In this document: piece by piece, positions 7,690 to 15,861 of the stretch | Layout of the letters: each line of letters begins with the position of its first letter | How positions within the stretch are numbered: the stretch's first letter is position 1 | Origin: Akkermansia sp. | Lineage (GTDB): Bacteria; Verrucomicrobiota; Verrucomicrobiia; Verrucomicrobiales; Akkermansiaceae | Direction: 5' to 3' | Length of the DNA stretch: 63,487 bases | Assembly: GCA_017399165.1 (NCBI GenBank) | Contig: JAFQEF010000044.1 | Coordinates: 1-63,487 of the forward strand | Position numbers and translations under genes: made by a program | Notes under the pieces: model-generated | Told to the model about the DNA's origin: nothing | The model's database searches: none | The model's input: only the letters and a program-made list of their open reading frames with translations

Positions 7690-9138
7690 GATGCCCATGA
7701 GCATTTGAGAATTGGTGGAGAATTTCTTGAGGAAGAAAAGCAGGCGCTCCATAGCCTCGGGTGGGCGGTGGCCGGCGAGGGCGCGGCGTATGATGTGGAT
7801 TTTCTCCTTTTGCCACTCGGGGAGAATGAGCTCCTCTCTGCGGGTGCCGCTGCGCAGAATATCTACGGCGGGGTAGATGTACATCTCTGCAATGCGGCGG
7901 TTGAGCACAAGCTCCATGTTGCCGGTGCCCTTGAACTCTTGGAAGATGAGCTCATCCATACGGGAGTTGGTTTCAATGAGGGCGGTGGCCAGTATGGTGA
8001 GGGAGCCTGCGGTGCGGGTGTTGCGGGCCGCGGCAAAGAGTCTGCGCGGGGTTTCGAGTGCCTTGGCATCTATGCCGCCGCTCATGGTGCGGCCGCTGCC
8101 GCGCTCTGCATTGTTGTAGGCGCGGGCAAGGCGGGTGATGGAGTCCATGAGGATGAGCACGTGTTTGCCGTTTTCTACCAAGCGCTTGGCACGCTCAATG
8201 CACATTTCTGAGATGCGGCAGTGCTCTTTTACACCGCTGTCATTGCTGGAGGCAAAAATCTCTGCCTCGGGCAGGGCACGGCGAAACTCCGTTACCTCCT
8301 CGGGGCGCTCATCTACCAGCAGTACCATGAGGTGCAGCTCCCCTGCATAGTTGCGCAGTGCACCTTGTGCAATGTGCATGAGCAAGGTGGTTTTGCCGGT
8401 GCGGGGCGGTGCAACGATAAGGCCGCGCTGGCCGCGTGCCACGGGGGCTACCAAATCCAGCGTGCGGGTGGTATAGCGGGTGGGGGAGGTCTCAAAGACG
8501 AGTCGGTGATCCGGGTTTACGGCTTTGAGGTCGTCAAAATGGGGGGCATCTGCCGCTACCTCGGGCGGCATGCCGTTTACGGCGGTAACAGTGGTGAGCT
8601 GGTGGCCACGCTCGTAGCGCTGTGCCATGCCGGTAACTTGCACGTAGGGGCGCAGTTTGTGGGTGGCTATTAAGTCTGCCGGCACATATACGGCCTCATC
8701 AGAGGGGGCCCAGTTGTTGGCCGCCGTGCGTATAAAGCCAAACCCCTTGGCTGTAATCTCCAGCAGGCCGGTGAGCTCCTCCGGCTCGCCCACGGGTACA
8801 TAGGCTCGGCCTGTTTTGGGGATGGGTTTGGGTTTTACGAAAGTTCTTTTGCGCGGTGCGACCGGTTTGGGTTTATTGTAATTGTTGTAATGGCGCGGGC
8901 CGTTGTTGTGGTAATTATTGTCGTTATTATTATAGTTATTGCCGTGGTTGTAGCCGTTGCCGTGATTGTTGTTGCCGTTGCGCTCAAAGCGGTTGGTATG
9001 GCGTTGCATGGATTGCGGGCGGTCGCTGTAATAGTCCCGGTTGTCGGAATTGAAGCGGGACGAACCGGGGTATGTACGGCGCTGCATGCGCGGGCGCGGC
9101 GTATACGGGGTGGAATCGTTATCACTCATGTGGCTCAT
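7675..9138 (-). CDS. rho: Transcription termination factor Rho with Asn-rich disordered domain
   Basis: Hexameric RNA helicase that ends untranslated transcripts. From Met at 9138 it is 487 residues. About 1-115 is low-complexity: first Arg/Ser/Tyr-rich, then at about 52-88 a run dominated by Asn with Gly, His and Tyr, then a Lys/Pro linker. The Rho core follows: OB-fold (ELTGLLEITAKGFGFIR), Walker A APPRTGKTTLL, Walker B VLILMDSITRLARAYN, and the R loop GTGNMELVLNRRIAEM. All core motifs are intact. Met at 9129 is an equal start candidate; an earlier Met at 9207 lies inside a stem-loop and is rejected. The upstream stem-loop at 9188-9226 separates it from yebC. Confidence 0.95.
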   Translation of the reverse strand: MSHMSDNDSTPYTPRPRMQRRTYPGSSRFNSDNRDYYSDRPQSMQRHTNRFERNGNNNHGNGYNHGNNYNNNDNNYHNNGPRHYNNYNKPKPVAPRKRTFVKPKPIPKTGRAYVPVGEPEELTGLLEITAKGFGFIRTAANNWAPSDEAVYVPADLIATHKLRPYVQVTGMAQRYERGHQLTTVTAVNGMPPEVAADAPHFDDLKAVNPDHRLVFETSPTRYTTRTLDLVAPVARGQRGLIVAPPRTGKTTLLMHIAQGALRNYAGELHLMVLLVDERPEEVTEFRRALPEAEIFASSNDSGVKEHCRISEMCIERAKRLVENGKHVLILMDSITRLARAYNNAERGSGRTMSGGIDAKALETPRRLFAAARNTRTAGSLTILATALIETNSRMDELIFQEFKGTGNMELVLNRRIAEMYIYPAVDILRSGTRREELILPEWQKEKIHIIRRALAGHRPPEAMERLLFFLKKFSTNSQMLMGIKSRS

Positions 9139-9187
9139 GGTGCGTGGGGGCGTAACAAATAATAATACGGAAGAGGAAAAAACTGGT

Positions 9188-9226
9188 GGCGGGCGGTGTG
9201 TAATCAAAAAGTGGTAACCGCCCGCC
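9188..9226 (-). terminator. yebC terminator or rho leader stem-loop
   Basis: Ten-bp stem GGCGGGCGGT/ACCGCCCGCC (9188-9197 with 9217-9226) and an 19-nt loop. On the minus strand it is followed by ACCAGTTTTTTCC. It lies about 40 bp past the yebC stop and 50 bp before the rho start, so it can end yebC transcripts or act in the rho leader. Confidence 0.65.
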
Positions 9227-9267
9227 TTATAAGGAGTACTGCGGGCTCCTGTGTGTGGTGCAGTTTT

Positions 9268-10020
9268 TTAGAGCTGCTCCAGGATGGAGTCGTCAATCTC
9301 GAAGTTGGAGAACACGTTCATGGTGTCATCGTAGTCATCCAAACGCTCGAAAAGGCGCATGATTTTTTGTGCCGTGGCAACGTCCGTAATATCCGTGGGG
9401 TTTTGTGCAATGGACACCAGCTTCATGCCGGTAACGTTGCGACCGGCCGCGGTGAGTGCCTCGGACACGGCGCTGAGGTCCGTGGGGCCGCAAATGAATG
9501 CCCACTCACCCTCGTTCTCGCCTTCTTCAAACTCATCTGCACCGCAATCCATGGCAAGCTCCATGGCGGCATCTTCATCGAGCTCGGGGGCGTTGATGGT
9601 GACTTGCCCCTTGCGGTCGAACTGGTAAGCAACGGAGCCGGGGGTGCCCATGTTGCCGCCGTTTTTGGAGAAAATAGTGCGGATCTCGGAGGAGCAACGG
9701 TTGGTGTTGTCGGTGGCAACCTCAACAATGAAAGCCGTGCCGGCGGGGCCGTAGCCCTCGTAAGTGACCTCCTGAATCGTTTCGCCCTGGAGCTCGCCGG
9801 TGCCTTTTTTGACGGCGCGGTCAATGTTGTCTTTGGGCATAGAGGCAGCCTTGGCGCCTTCAATAGCGGCACGCAGGCGGGGGTTGGTATCTACATCTCC
9901 ACCGCCGCTCTTGGCTGCAAGTGTGATTTCGTGAGAGTAACGGGCAAAGATTTTGCCTTTTTTCGCGTCGGCAGCTGCCTTCGTGAACTTAATTTTGGAC
10001 CATTTGTTGTGACCGGACAT
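9268..10020 (-). CDS. yebC: YebC/PmpR family protein
   Basis: Of 250 residues, the usual size. It begins with the family signature MSGHNKWSKIKFTKAAADAKKGKIFARY and has the acidic central domain DCGADEFEEGENEGEW. Family members are described as DNA-binding regulators or as factors that relieve ribosome stalling on proline runs. The start at 10020 is set by that signature; in-frame codons further upstream run into a homopolymer. A 13-bp C/G tract lies about 47 bp ahead on the transcribed side. Confidence 0.95.
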   Translation of the reverse strand: MSGHNKWSKIKFTKAAADAKKGKIFARYSHEITLAAKSGGGDVDTNPRLRAAIEGAKAASMPKDNIDRAVKKGTGELQGETIQEVTYEGYGPAGTAFIVEVATDNTNRCSSEIRTIFSKNGGNMGTPGSVAYQFDRKGQVTINAPELDEDAAMELAMDCGADEFEEGENEGEWAFICGPTDLSAVSEALTAAGRNVTGMKLVSIAQNPTDITDVATAQKIMRLFERLDDYDDTMNVFSNFEIDDSILEQL

Positions 10021-10066
10021 AGTCTTATTGTGGTATGTGGTGTGAGATATAGGAAAAAGCTCTCTC

Positions 10067-10079
10067 GGGGGGGGGGGGG
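10067..10079. repeat. 13-bp homopolymeric G (C on minus strand) tract
   Basis: An unbroken run of 13 G, 47 bp upstream of the yebC start. On the minus strand it is poly-C in the likely -35 region of yebC: TATATC (minus, near 10041) lies about 15 bp from its edge. Such tracts change length easily by slippage. Confidence 0.9.
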
Positions 10080-10298
10080 TTGTGTGCGCGTATGGCAACA
10101 GCGGTTACATGTGCTGCATGGGCGCGTTTTACCCCTGTTGTTTCCGGGGGGATCGGCCCTTTGCGTTCATTTTGCTTTCCCTATATCAAGGGAGGGAATG
10201 CGCCGGGCCGTGTGCCGTGTGGTGAAACTGCGCCAAGTGTGCGCCTGGTTCCGATTCAGCTGCCGCTTGGTGGGCGGCACCCCGAAATACAAATTGAG

Positions 10299-10372
<74 letters not shown>

Positions 10373-10394
10373 ATGTCATGGTGATGACGAGGGG

Positions 10395-10422
10395 ATTTTA
10401 CAGTAAAAATCAGGATTTGCAA
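10395..10422 (-). promoter_or_regulatory. tRNA-Pro promoter
   Basis: Minus strand TTGCAA (10417-10422), 16 bp, TAAAAT (10395-10400), about 23 bp ahead of the tRNA 5' end. Confidence 0.65.
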
Positions 10423-10487
10423 GTATAAAGTGATATTTTTTTGACATGATAGTGTATTTTTGCCGCCGACAATGGGGGAGTGGGTAT

Positions 10488-10521
10488 AAAACGGCCGCTT
10501 TGCCCGGGGCAAAGCGGCCGT
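10488..10521 (-). terminator. Terminator after the lipoprotein gene
   Basis: Long GC-rich stem ACGGCCGCTTTGCCC paired with GGGCAAAGCGGCCGT (10491-10505 with 10507-10521), followed on the minus strand by TTTTAT. Confidence 0.8.
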
Positions 10522-10555
10522 GAATGGAAAGAAGTGGGGGGGATGAGCGTGTGCT

Positions 10556-12004
10556 TTAGTCCTCCAGCTCCATGCGCTTGGCATGTTTGGCGGTGGAGGC
10601 GGCGTTTTTGAGCTCGTTTTCCTTAATCTCATTGCGAACGCGTTCTACCTGAGCCGCGAGCTTGTTGTGGCGTTGGCTGTTGGGGGTTTTATTGCACTCT
10701 GCCTCAATGTCGTTGAGGATGGCATCAACCCAGTCATGGTATTCCTTACAGTTAGCCAAGTTCTTGATGACTTTCTCTTTTTGTCTGAAGACGCGGTCGA
10801 GCTTGTCGTATTCTGCTTGCAGGGTGGCATCGTCAGGATTTTCATCCAGTTTGATGAGCGTATCTTGCATGCCGGAGGTGTCGGTCCAGAAATCATCGTA
10901 TGCCAAGTTGAGCAGAGCTTTGGCGTCTTCTACACTGCGAGGACGGTCTTGTGTGAGCACTTTCATGAGCATGCTGTCTACAGTGTTGGACAGTTTTTCA
11001 TCATCGCCACACATGGGTGCCAGCTCTTTATTGATGTAGGCTGCGATGTCATCGTTTTGCCATGCTGCAAATAAGAGGCTGTATTTTTTCCAATTTTCCT
11101 TATCTTCCATTTTGCCTTTATAGTATTCTAAGGCATCGGGTTGGCAGGTGTAGGCCAGCATGCGCATGATGCTCTGGTTGCCGAGTCTGTCTTCATCGCC
11201 CTTAACTGTATCCCAAATCAGCTTGCTGAACTCGGCTTTTTCTTCGGCACTATCGATGTTTTTGATAAGCTCTAAGGTATAGGCGCATACGGCTTTGAGA
11301 AGGTCTCCATCCAGGTCCTTGGTCTTGATGAGCTTCATGACTCTGTCTTTATCCTTCATGTTTGCAAGGCTCACCTTGTAGGTCCAGATAACGGTGAGTA
11401 CTTCGGCGTGCTCTTTGATGTCGAGTTTGTCGGCAAGCGCATTGAGCTTGGTGTTGAGTTTTTTGATGTTGGTCTTGGTGAGGCGGTCCAGCAACTCATC
11501 AAGTAGTTCGGGGTGCATCTTGGTGGCGTTGTCTGCCAAGGTTTTGAATACCATGTTGCAGATGTCTGCACTTTGCTCGGAGGCAATGCCGAGCAATACG
11601 CAGGCGTTCATGGCGGTGCCTACGGTGTCCGGGCCCCAGCAAAGATTGCCGTTTTCGTCCCTTTCATCATGGTTGACGATGATGTGTAAGAGAAGCTTTG
11701 CGTCTTCTTGGCTGCACTTAATTTCCACGCTCTGTGCCTTGGCGTCTTCTAATGTGAAAATTTCTTTTCTATTAATTTCGATAGTTTGCTCAAGAATGGA
11801 GGCTGCCGCTTGGCGCTGCTTTTTTTCAGCTTCCTGCTTGCGCTTTTGAGCTTGCTCCGGAGTTTCGATGGGGGTGTTTTGTTGGGTAGAGATTTCCGTT
11901 GCTTTTTTACTGACGGGAGCGCTGTTGAGTTGTGTTTTTTCTTTGCATGCGCTCAGGCCGCAGAGAGAACAAGTCAGTATCAGAGGTATATAGGCGTGTT
12001 TCAT
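10556..12004 (-). CDS. Lipoprotein of unknown function, paralogue of the next gene upstream
   Basis: 482 residues with a lipoprotein signal (hydrophobic core ending LSAC, Cys20), so it is lipid-anchored outside the inner membrane. A polar Gln/Lys-rich linker (about 25-70) leads to an all-helical, Lys/Asp/Glu-rich domain of about 400 residues. That domain is shared with the 751-residue product of 12073-14328, with segments identical over about 50 residues (for example around WGPDTVGTAMNACVLLGIAS). No known family recognised; the helical pattern resembles HEAT/TPR-type solenoids, but no repeat consensus is clear. The DNA of the two copies is nearly identical in the middle and diverged at the 3' end. 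Confidence 0.85.
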   Translation of the reverse strand: MKHAYIPLILTCSLCGLSACKEKTQLNSAPVSKKATEISTQQNTPIETPEQAQKRKQEAEKKQRQAAASILEQTIEINRKEIFTLEDAKAQSVEIKCSQEDAKLLLHIIVNHDERDENGNLCWGPDTVGTAMNACVLLGIASEQSADICNMVFKTLADNATKMHPELLDELLDRLTKTNIKKLNTKLNALADKLDIKEHAEVLTVIWTYKVSLANMKDKDRVMKLIKTKDLDGDLLKAVCAYTLELIKNIDSAEEKAEFSKLIWDTVKGDEDRLGNQSIMRMLAYTCQPDALEYYKGKMEDKENWKKYSLLFAAWQNDDIAAYINKELAPMCGDDEKLSNTVDSMLMKVLTQDRPRSVEDAKALLNLAYDDFWTDTSGMQDTLIKLDENPDDATLQAEYDKLDRVFRQKEKVIKNLANCKEYHDWVDAILNDIEAECNKTPNSQRHNKLAAQVERVRNEIKENELKNAASTAKHAKRMELED

Positions 12005-12020
12005 GGTGTGCGTATATTTT

Positions 12021-12058
12021 TTCCCCCTCGGGTTCCGTCAGTTGGAACCGAGGGGGAA
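12021..12058. other. Intergenic stem-loop between the two paralogues
   Basis: Strong stem TTCCCCCTCGGGTTCC/GGAACCGAGGGGGAA (12021-12036 with 12044-12058, one bulge). On the minus strand it is followed by A rather than T, so it is not a standard terminator for the upstream gene. It may set relative expression or protect RNA ends. Confidence 0.6.
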
Positions 12059-12072
12059 ATTAATTGTACTAA

Positions 12073-14328
12073 TTAATCTTCGAGTTTCTTGCGCTTTTCT
12101 TTTTTAGCGCGGTTGTTACTCTCTTTGGTCGCGGCCTCTTGGATTTCCTTGCGTGCTTTTTTGATGGAGCCGCGCAGCTTTTTGTGGGGTTGGCTGTTGG
12201 CTTTATCGCACTCTGCGTCAATCTCGTTGAGGATAACATCTACCCAATCGTAGTACTCTTTGCAGTAGTTAGCGAGGTTTTCTACAACCTTTGCCTGCAG
12301 GGCAACTACTCTCAAGAGTCGTTGGTATTCCTCTTCTTCTTCCGGGGTGCGGTCTGTGTCTTTTACAAGCAGATCCTGCAGTCCTGTTGTATCTGCAAAG
12401 AAGTCATCATACGCCAGTGCCAGAAGTTTCTTAGCATCCTCCACGGAGCGCTCGCGGTTTTGTGTGAGAACTCGCATGATGGTGGTGTCAATGATGTTGG
12501 CTTTCTTCTCATCATCGGGGTCGCACTGTTTGCGTAACTCGTTAAGGTATCTGGTAATTTCATCGTCTTGCCACGCCGCAAAGAAGGGGCTGTATTTTTT
12601 CCAGTTCTCCTTATCTTCCATCTTGCCTTTGTAGTATTCCAAAGCATCGGGTTGGCAGGTGTAGGCCAGCATGCGCATGATGCTCTGGTTGCCGAGTCTG
12701 TCTTCATCGCCTTTAACTGTATCCCAAATCAGCTTGCCGAATGCGGCTTTTTCTTCTGCACTATCGGTGTTTTTGATAAGCTCAAAGGTATAGGCGCATA
12801 CGGCTTTGAGAAGGTCTCCATCCAAGTCCTTGGTCTTGATGAGCTGCATGACTCTGTCTTTATCCTTCATGGTTGCAAGGCGCACCTTGTAGGTCCAGAT
12901 AACGGTGAGTACAGAGGCATCGTCCTTGGGGTTGAGTGGCTTGGCAAGTGCGTTGAGTTTCTTGTTCAAGCCCTTGATATTGGTTTTGGTGAGGCGATCC
13001 AGCAGCTCATCAAGTAGTTCGGGGTGCATCTTGGTGGCGTTGTCTGCCAAGGTTTTGAATACCATGTTGCAAATGTCTGCACTTTGCTCGGAGGCAATGC
13101 CGAGCAATACGCAGGCGTTCATAGCGGTGCCTACGGTGTCCGGCCCCCAGCACAGGCCGTTTTCATCTCTCTCATCGTGGTTGATGATAACATGCAGCAG
13201 CAGCTCGGCATCTTGCTTGCTGCATTTGATGTTGACACCCTTAGCCTTGGCGTCGTCAAGTGTAAAGACTTCCTTTTGGTTAATTTCACCGGCTCGGTTG
13301 AGCACGGAGGCGGCAGCCTTGCGCTTGGCTTCGATGGCTGCCACGGCATCTTCAGAGGATTGTACGGTAAGGATGGCTGCAATGGCACCCACCAAGAGTA
13401 CGCCGCATGCTACAAAGAAAATGGGTTTCTTGTGGAAGGGGGTCTTGTTGGCCTCTGCCTGCAGTAGCTCGTAGTAGGCGTTCTGCTGTTCGATTTCAGC
13501 ATCCGTCATCTGCGGGGCCTCTTGCTCGTATTCGGCAGTGGGCTCCTCTACGGGGGCAGGGGGGGGCGGCGGTGTGCCGGGGGGCAGAGCCGTGCCGGCG
13601 GTGGGGGCGGGCTTGGGTGCAAGGGCGGGTTTAGCTGCGGGTTTAGCAACGCCGAGCTTGGGCGCACCTGCTGCCGGTTTGGCGGCTGCGGGCTTAGCAA
13701 CGCCGAGCTTGGGGGCTCCTGCAGCGGGCTTAGCACCTGCGGGTTTAGCAACGCTGAGCTTGGGGCCTGCGGCGGGCTTAGCACCTGTAGGCTTGGCAAC
13801 GCTGAGCTTGGGACCTGCTACGGGCTTGGGTACGGCAATGGGGGTGGGGGCTTCTACAAGGGTTGCGGTTTCCTCAGCCTCTGCGGCTGCAGCAGCGGCG
13901 GCAGCAGCTTCGGCTTCTGCTTTGGCGCGGGCCTCAGCCTCTGCAGCAGCGGCAGCTTCTGCCTCTGCTTGGGCTCGGGCCTCAGCCTCTGCGGCTGCGG
14001 CGGCCTCAGCCTCGGCTTTTTGTTGGGCCTCATACTCTGCCATTTGGCGGTTGTACTCCTCCATCTGGCGGTTATATTCTTCCATTTGGCGCTCGTATTC
14101 CTGTTGAGCGAGGAGAGCTGTTTCATCTACAGCTGGTTCCGGTGCAACCACGGGCTCTTGAGCAGGTGTGGGGGTAGGGGCAGCGGTGGGAGCCGGAGAT
14201 TTCGGGGCGATGGAGCGGCCATCTGCGCCCTTGAGGGTGACACGACGAGTGGGAACGGCACCGGTGTTAAGGAGCACACGGCGAGGAGCCCCGGCGGGAG
14301 CAACAGTTTTAAGTTTTGGATCTGCCAT
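12073..14328 (-). CDS. Membrane-anchored protein with Ala/Glu coiled coil and Ala-Lys-Pro repeats
   Basis: 751 residues. Predicted order: a Pro/Ala-rich start (1-70); a coiled coil (72-155) made of EEYNRQM copies then Glu/Ala runs that resemble TolA; four copies of a 14-17-residue Ala-Lys-Pro-Gly repeat (172-240); a Pro-rich linker; one transmembrane helix (302-323); then the helical domain shared with the downstream lipoprotein. With no signal peptide and a single helix, about 300 residues should be cytoplasmic and the shared domain periplasmic, matching the paralogue's location. Function unknown; a role linking cytoplasm and envelope is inference only. Confidence 0.85.
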   Translation of the reverse strand: MADPKLKTVAPAGAPRRVLLNTGAVPTRRVTLKGADGRSIAPKSPAPTAAPTPTPAQEPVVAPEPAVDETALLAQQEYERQMEEYNRQMEEYNRQMAEYEAQQKAEAEAAAAAEAEARAQAEAEAAAAAEAEARAKAEAEAAAAAAAAAEAEETATLVEAPTPIAVPKPVAGPKLSVAKPTGAKPAAGPKLSVAKPAGAKPAAGAPKLGVAKPAAAKPAAGAPKLGVAKPAAKPALAPKPAPTAGTALPPGTPPPPPAPVEEPTAEYEQEAPQMTDAEIEQQNAYYELLQAEANKTPFHKKPIFFVACGVLLVGAIAAILTVQSSEDAVAAIEAKRKAAASVLNRAGEINQKEVFTLDDAKAKGVNIKCSKQDAELLLHVIINHDERDENGLCWGPDTVGTAMNACVLLGIASEQSADICNMVFKTLADNATKMHPELLDELLDRLTKTNIKGLNKKLNALAKPLNPKDDASVLTVIWTYKVRLATMKDKDRVMQLIKTKDLDGDLLKAVCAYTFELIKNTDSAEEKAAFGKLIWDTVKGDEDRLGNQSIMRMLAYTCQPDALEYYKGKMEDKENWKKYSPFFAAWQDDEITRYLNELRKQCDPDDEKKANIIDTTIMRVLTQNRERSVEDAKKLLALAYDDFFADTTGLQDLLVKDTDRTPEEEEEYQRLLRVVALQAKVVENLANYCKEYYDWVDVILNEIDAECDKANSQPHKKLRGSIKKARKEIQEAATKESNNRAKKEKRKKLED
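13611..13815 (-). repeat. In-frame tandem repeats (Ala-Lys-Pro-Gly)
   Basis: DNA repeats of about 45-51 bp, each encoding a version of PKLSVAKPAGAKPAAG or PKLGVAKPAAAKPAAG. Four copies are seen. Units stay in frame, so copy number could vary between strains without breaking the gene. Confidence 0.8.
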
Positions 14329-14419
14329 AAAAAAAAGAGAGATGGTGTTAAGCTACTGCACCTATTCTATCTTTTTTTATGGCTGATTGCAACCACAGAA
14401 TGCGCGGATGGAGCAAAAA

Positions 14420-15424
14420 TTACTGATTTTCTTTGAGATGGCGGTGGCAAAGGAGGCGCAACATGAGCAGCCCCGCTGCGCAAAGAAGTGTTATGCCGTA
14501 TACCGTGGCGGCGGGTGTGGTGGGCAGGGTGCCTATCAAAGCGGCATCCAAGGGGGAGGCAATGGCATACCAGTTGTAAAGTAATACGGAGAGGATGCCG
14601 AGCCCGCCCGCCGTGCAGCGTGCGTATATATTGCACCGCAGTGGGCGTATTAACAGCATTACCAAGGTGGCAAGCAGCAGGCTGTTGGCGGTGAACTTAA
14701 GGGTGAGCCAGCCCTCACTTTGGTCCACCGGCCCTGTGGGGTAGCTGACGATGAGCTGCGAGAACCCGGTGGCATACAGTGCCAAGGCTGCTGCTAAGAT
14801 GCCGAGCCAGGTAAAGGGGGTATCTGTGCCGCGGAGTGGCATGCAAAGCAAGGTGCATACCGGCAACAGGAGCGCGAGGGCTAAAAAGTCGATGGGTAGC
14901 CCGTTCCACCAAAATTGCCCGGCACCCAAGCCTACGGCGGCACTCATCAACGTGGCCCATAAACCGTGTTTGCGGGGTAAAAAGGTGTTGAAGAGTCTTA
15001 CGGTTATCATGGTGCCCAAACCTATCAGCATGAGCATGCGGTAGTTCTCAGCGGTATAAAGTGTGTGGTTCCCCATGGTGCTGATCCACGGGTAAATGCA
15101 GGGGAGCGCGGCATAGCAGGTGCCGGCGATAACCCAGCCGCACCACAAACCAGCATCTGCCAAGGCGGTAAGGCGGCGGGTGGGTACCCAATCTGCCCCG
15201 CAAATGGGGAGCACGGCGCGCCAAAACTCTGCCCCCACACCCAGCATAATGCCTATGATGCCTGCCGCGAAAATACCCGCAGGCAGGGCAAACACCATAT
15301 CTGTAAGGGGGACAATGCCCAACATTTTACCGCTTGTAAACGGGGTGCTGCTCAGGGTATGTTGTATGGCGGTGGAGGCCAATAAGGCAAATAACAGCAA
15401 TAATACCAGAAAGGCACGTTTCAT
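14420..15424 (-). CDS. Polytopic membrane protein in the NrfD/cytochrome c operon
   Basis: 334 residues with about nine hydrophobic segments from residue 4 on. No family motif recognised. Its ATG overlaps the stop of the cytochrome c gene (ATGA, 15421-15424), so it is co-translated with the NrfD-like and cytochrome proteins. A diverged quinone-binding subunit (as ActF in alternative complex III) is possible, but the motif HSIVGSDFA of that family, present in the NrfD-like neighbour, is absent here. Confidence 0.7.
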   Translation of the reverse strand: MKRAFLVLLLLFALLASTAIQHTLSSTPFTSGKMLGIVPLTDMVFALPAGIFAAGIIGIMLGVGAEFWRAVLPICGADWVPTRRLTALADAGLWCGWVIAGTCYAALPCIYPWISTMGNHTLYTAENYRMLMLIGLGTMITVRLFNTFLPRKHGLWATLMSAAVGLGAGQFWWNGLPIDFLALALLLPVCTLLCMPLRGTDTPFTWLGILAAALALYATGFSQLIVSYPTGPVDQSEGWLTLKFTANSLLLATLVMLLIRPLRCNIYARCTAGGLGILSVLLYNWYAIASPLDAALIGTLPTTPAATVYGITLLCAAGLLMLRLLCHRHLKENQ

Positions 15425-15861
15425 TTGTTTTGTATATGGTTTAGGATGTATGGTATGAGGGAGTCTGCCTCCTGTTGGTTGAGGCGGTTACGGAATGCGG
15501 GCATGGCTCCGCGCCCGTGCAGGAGGGAGTGTTTGAGCTCCGCAGGTGTTTTGTTGAGGGTGCTGAGGTTGCCGACCGTGGGCATGCCGTTGTAGGCGGC
15601 AACATAGCTTTGCCCCGTGCCGTTGTTGCCATGGCAAGCGGCACAGTGATAGAGAAAAAGGCGGTCTGCCGCGAGTGCGGGGCGAGGCTCCCCGAACGGT
15701 ACTACCCCTGCAGGCGGGGCTTGCTGCAGGTGGGTGGGGGCATGGGTCATGTCTTGAATCAACAGCACGGGCTCTTGCCGTGTGCCGGTGAATTGCAACA
15801 CCAACAGGATGCTCAGTAGCAATATGAGCGCTAACGAAATGATGGTAAGAGCTTTTCTCAT
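15421..15861 (-). CDS. Membrane-anchored monohaem cytochrome c
   Basis: 146 residues: an N-terminal membrane helix (4-24), a linker, then a class I cytochrome c domain with haem motif CAACH (73-77) and a distal Met in the region RGAMPAFRNRL. ATG overlaps the stop of the NrfD-like gene (15858-15861). It resembles the ActE subunit of alternative complex III in size and type. It should carry electrons in the periplasm from its NrfD-like neighbour to an oxidase encoded elsewhere. Confidence 0.88.
   Translation of the reverse strand: MRKALTIISLALILLLSILLVLQFTGTRQEPVLLIQDMTHAPTHLQQAPPAGVVPFGEPRPALAADRLFLYHCAACHGNNGTGQSYVAAYNGMPTVGNLSTLNKTPAELKHSLLHGRGAMPAFRNRLNQQEADSLIPYILNHIQNK

Noticed and set aside
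12021..12058. Intrinsic terminator after the 751-residue gene
   Set aside because: The stem is strong but is followed by A, not T, on the transcribed strand; kept only as a stem-loop.
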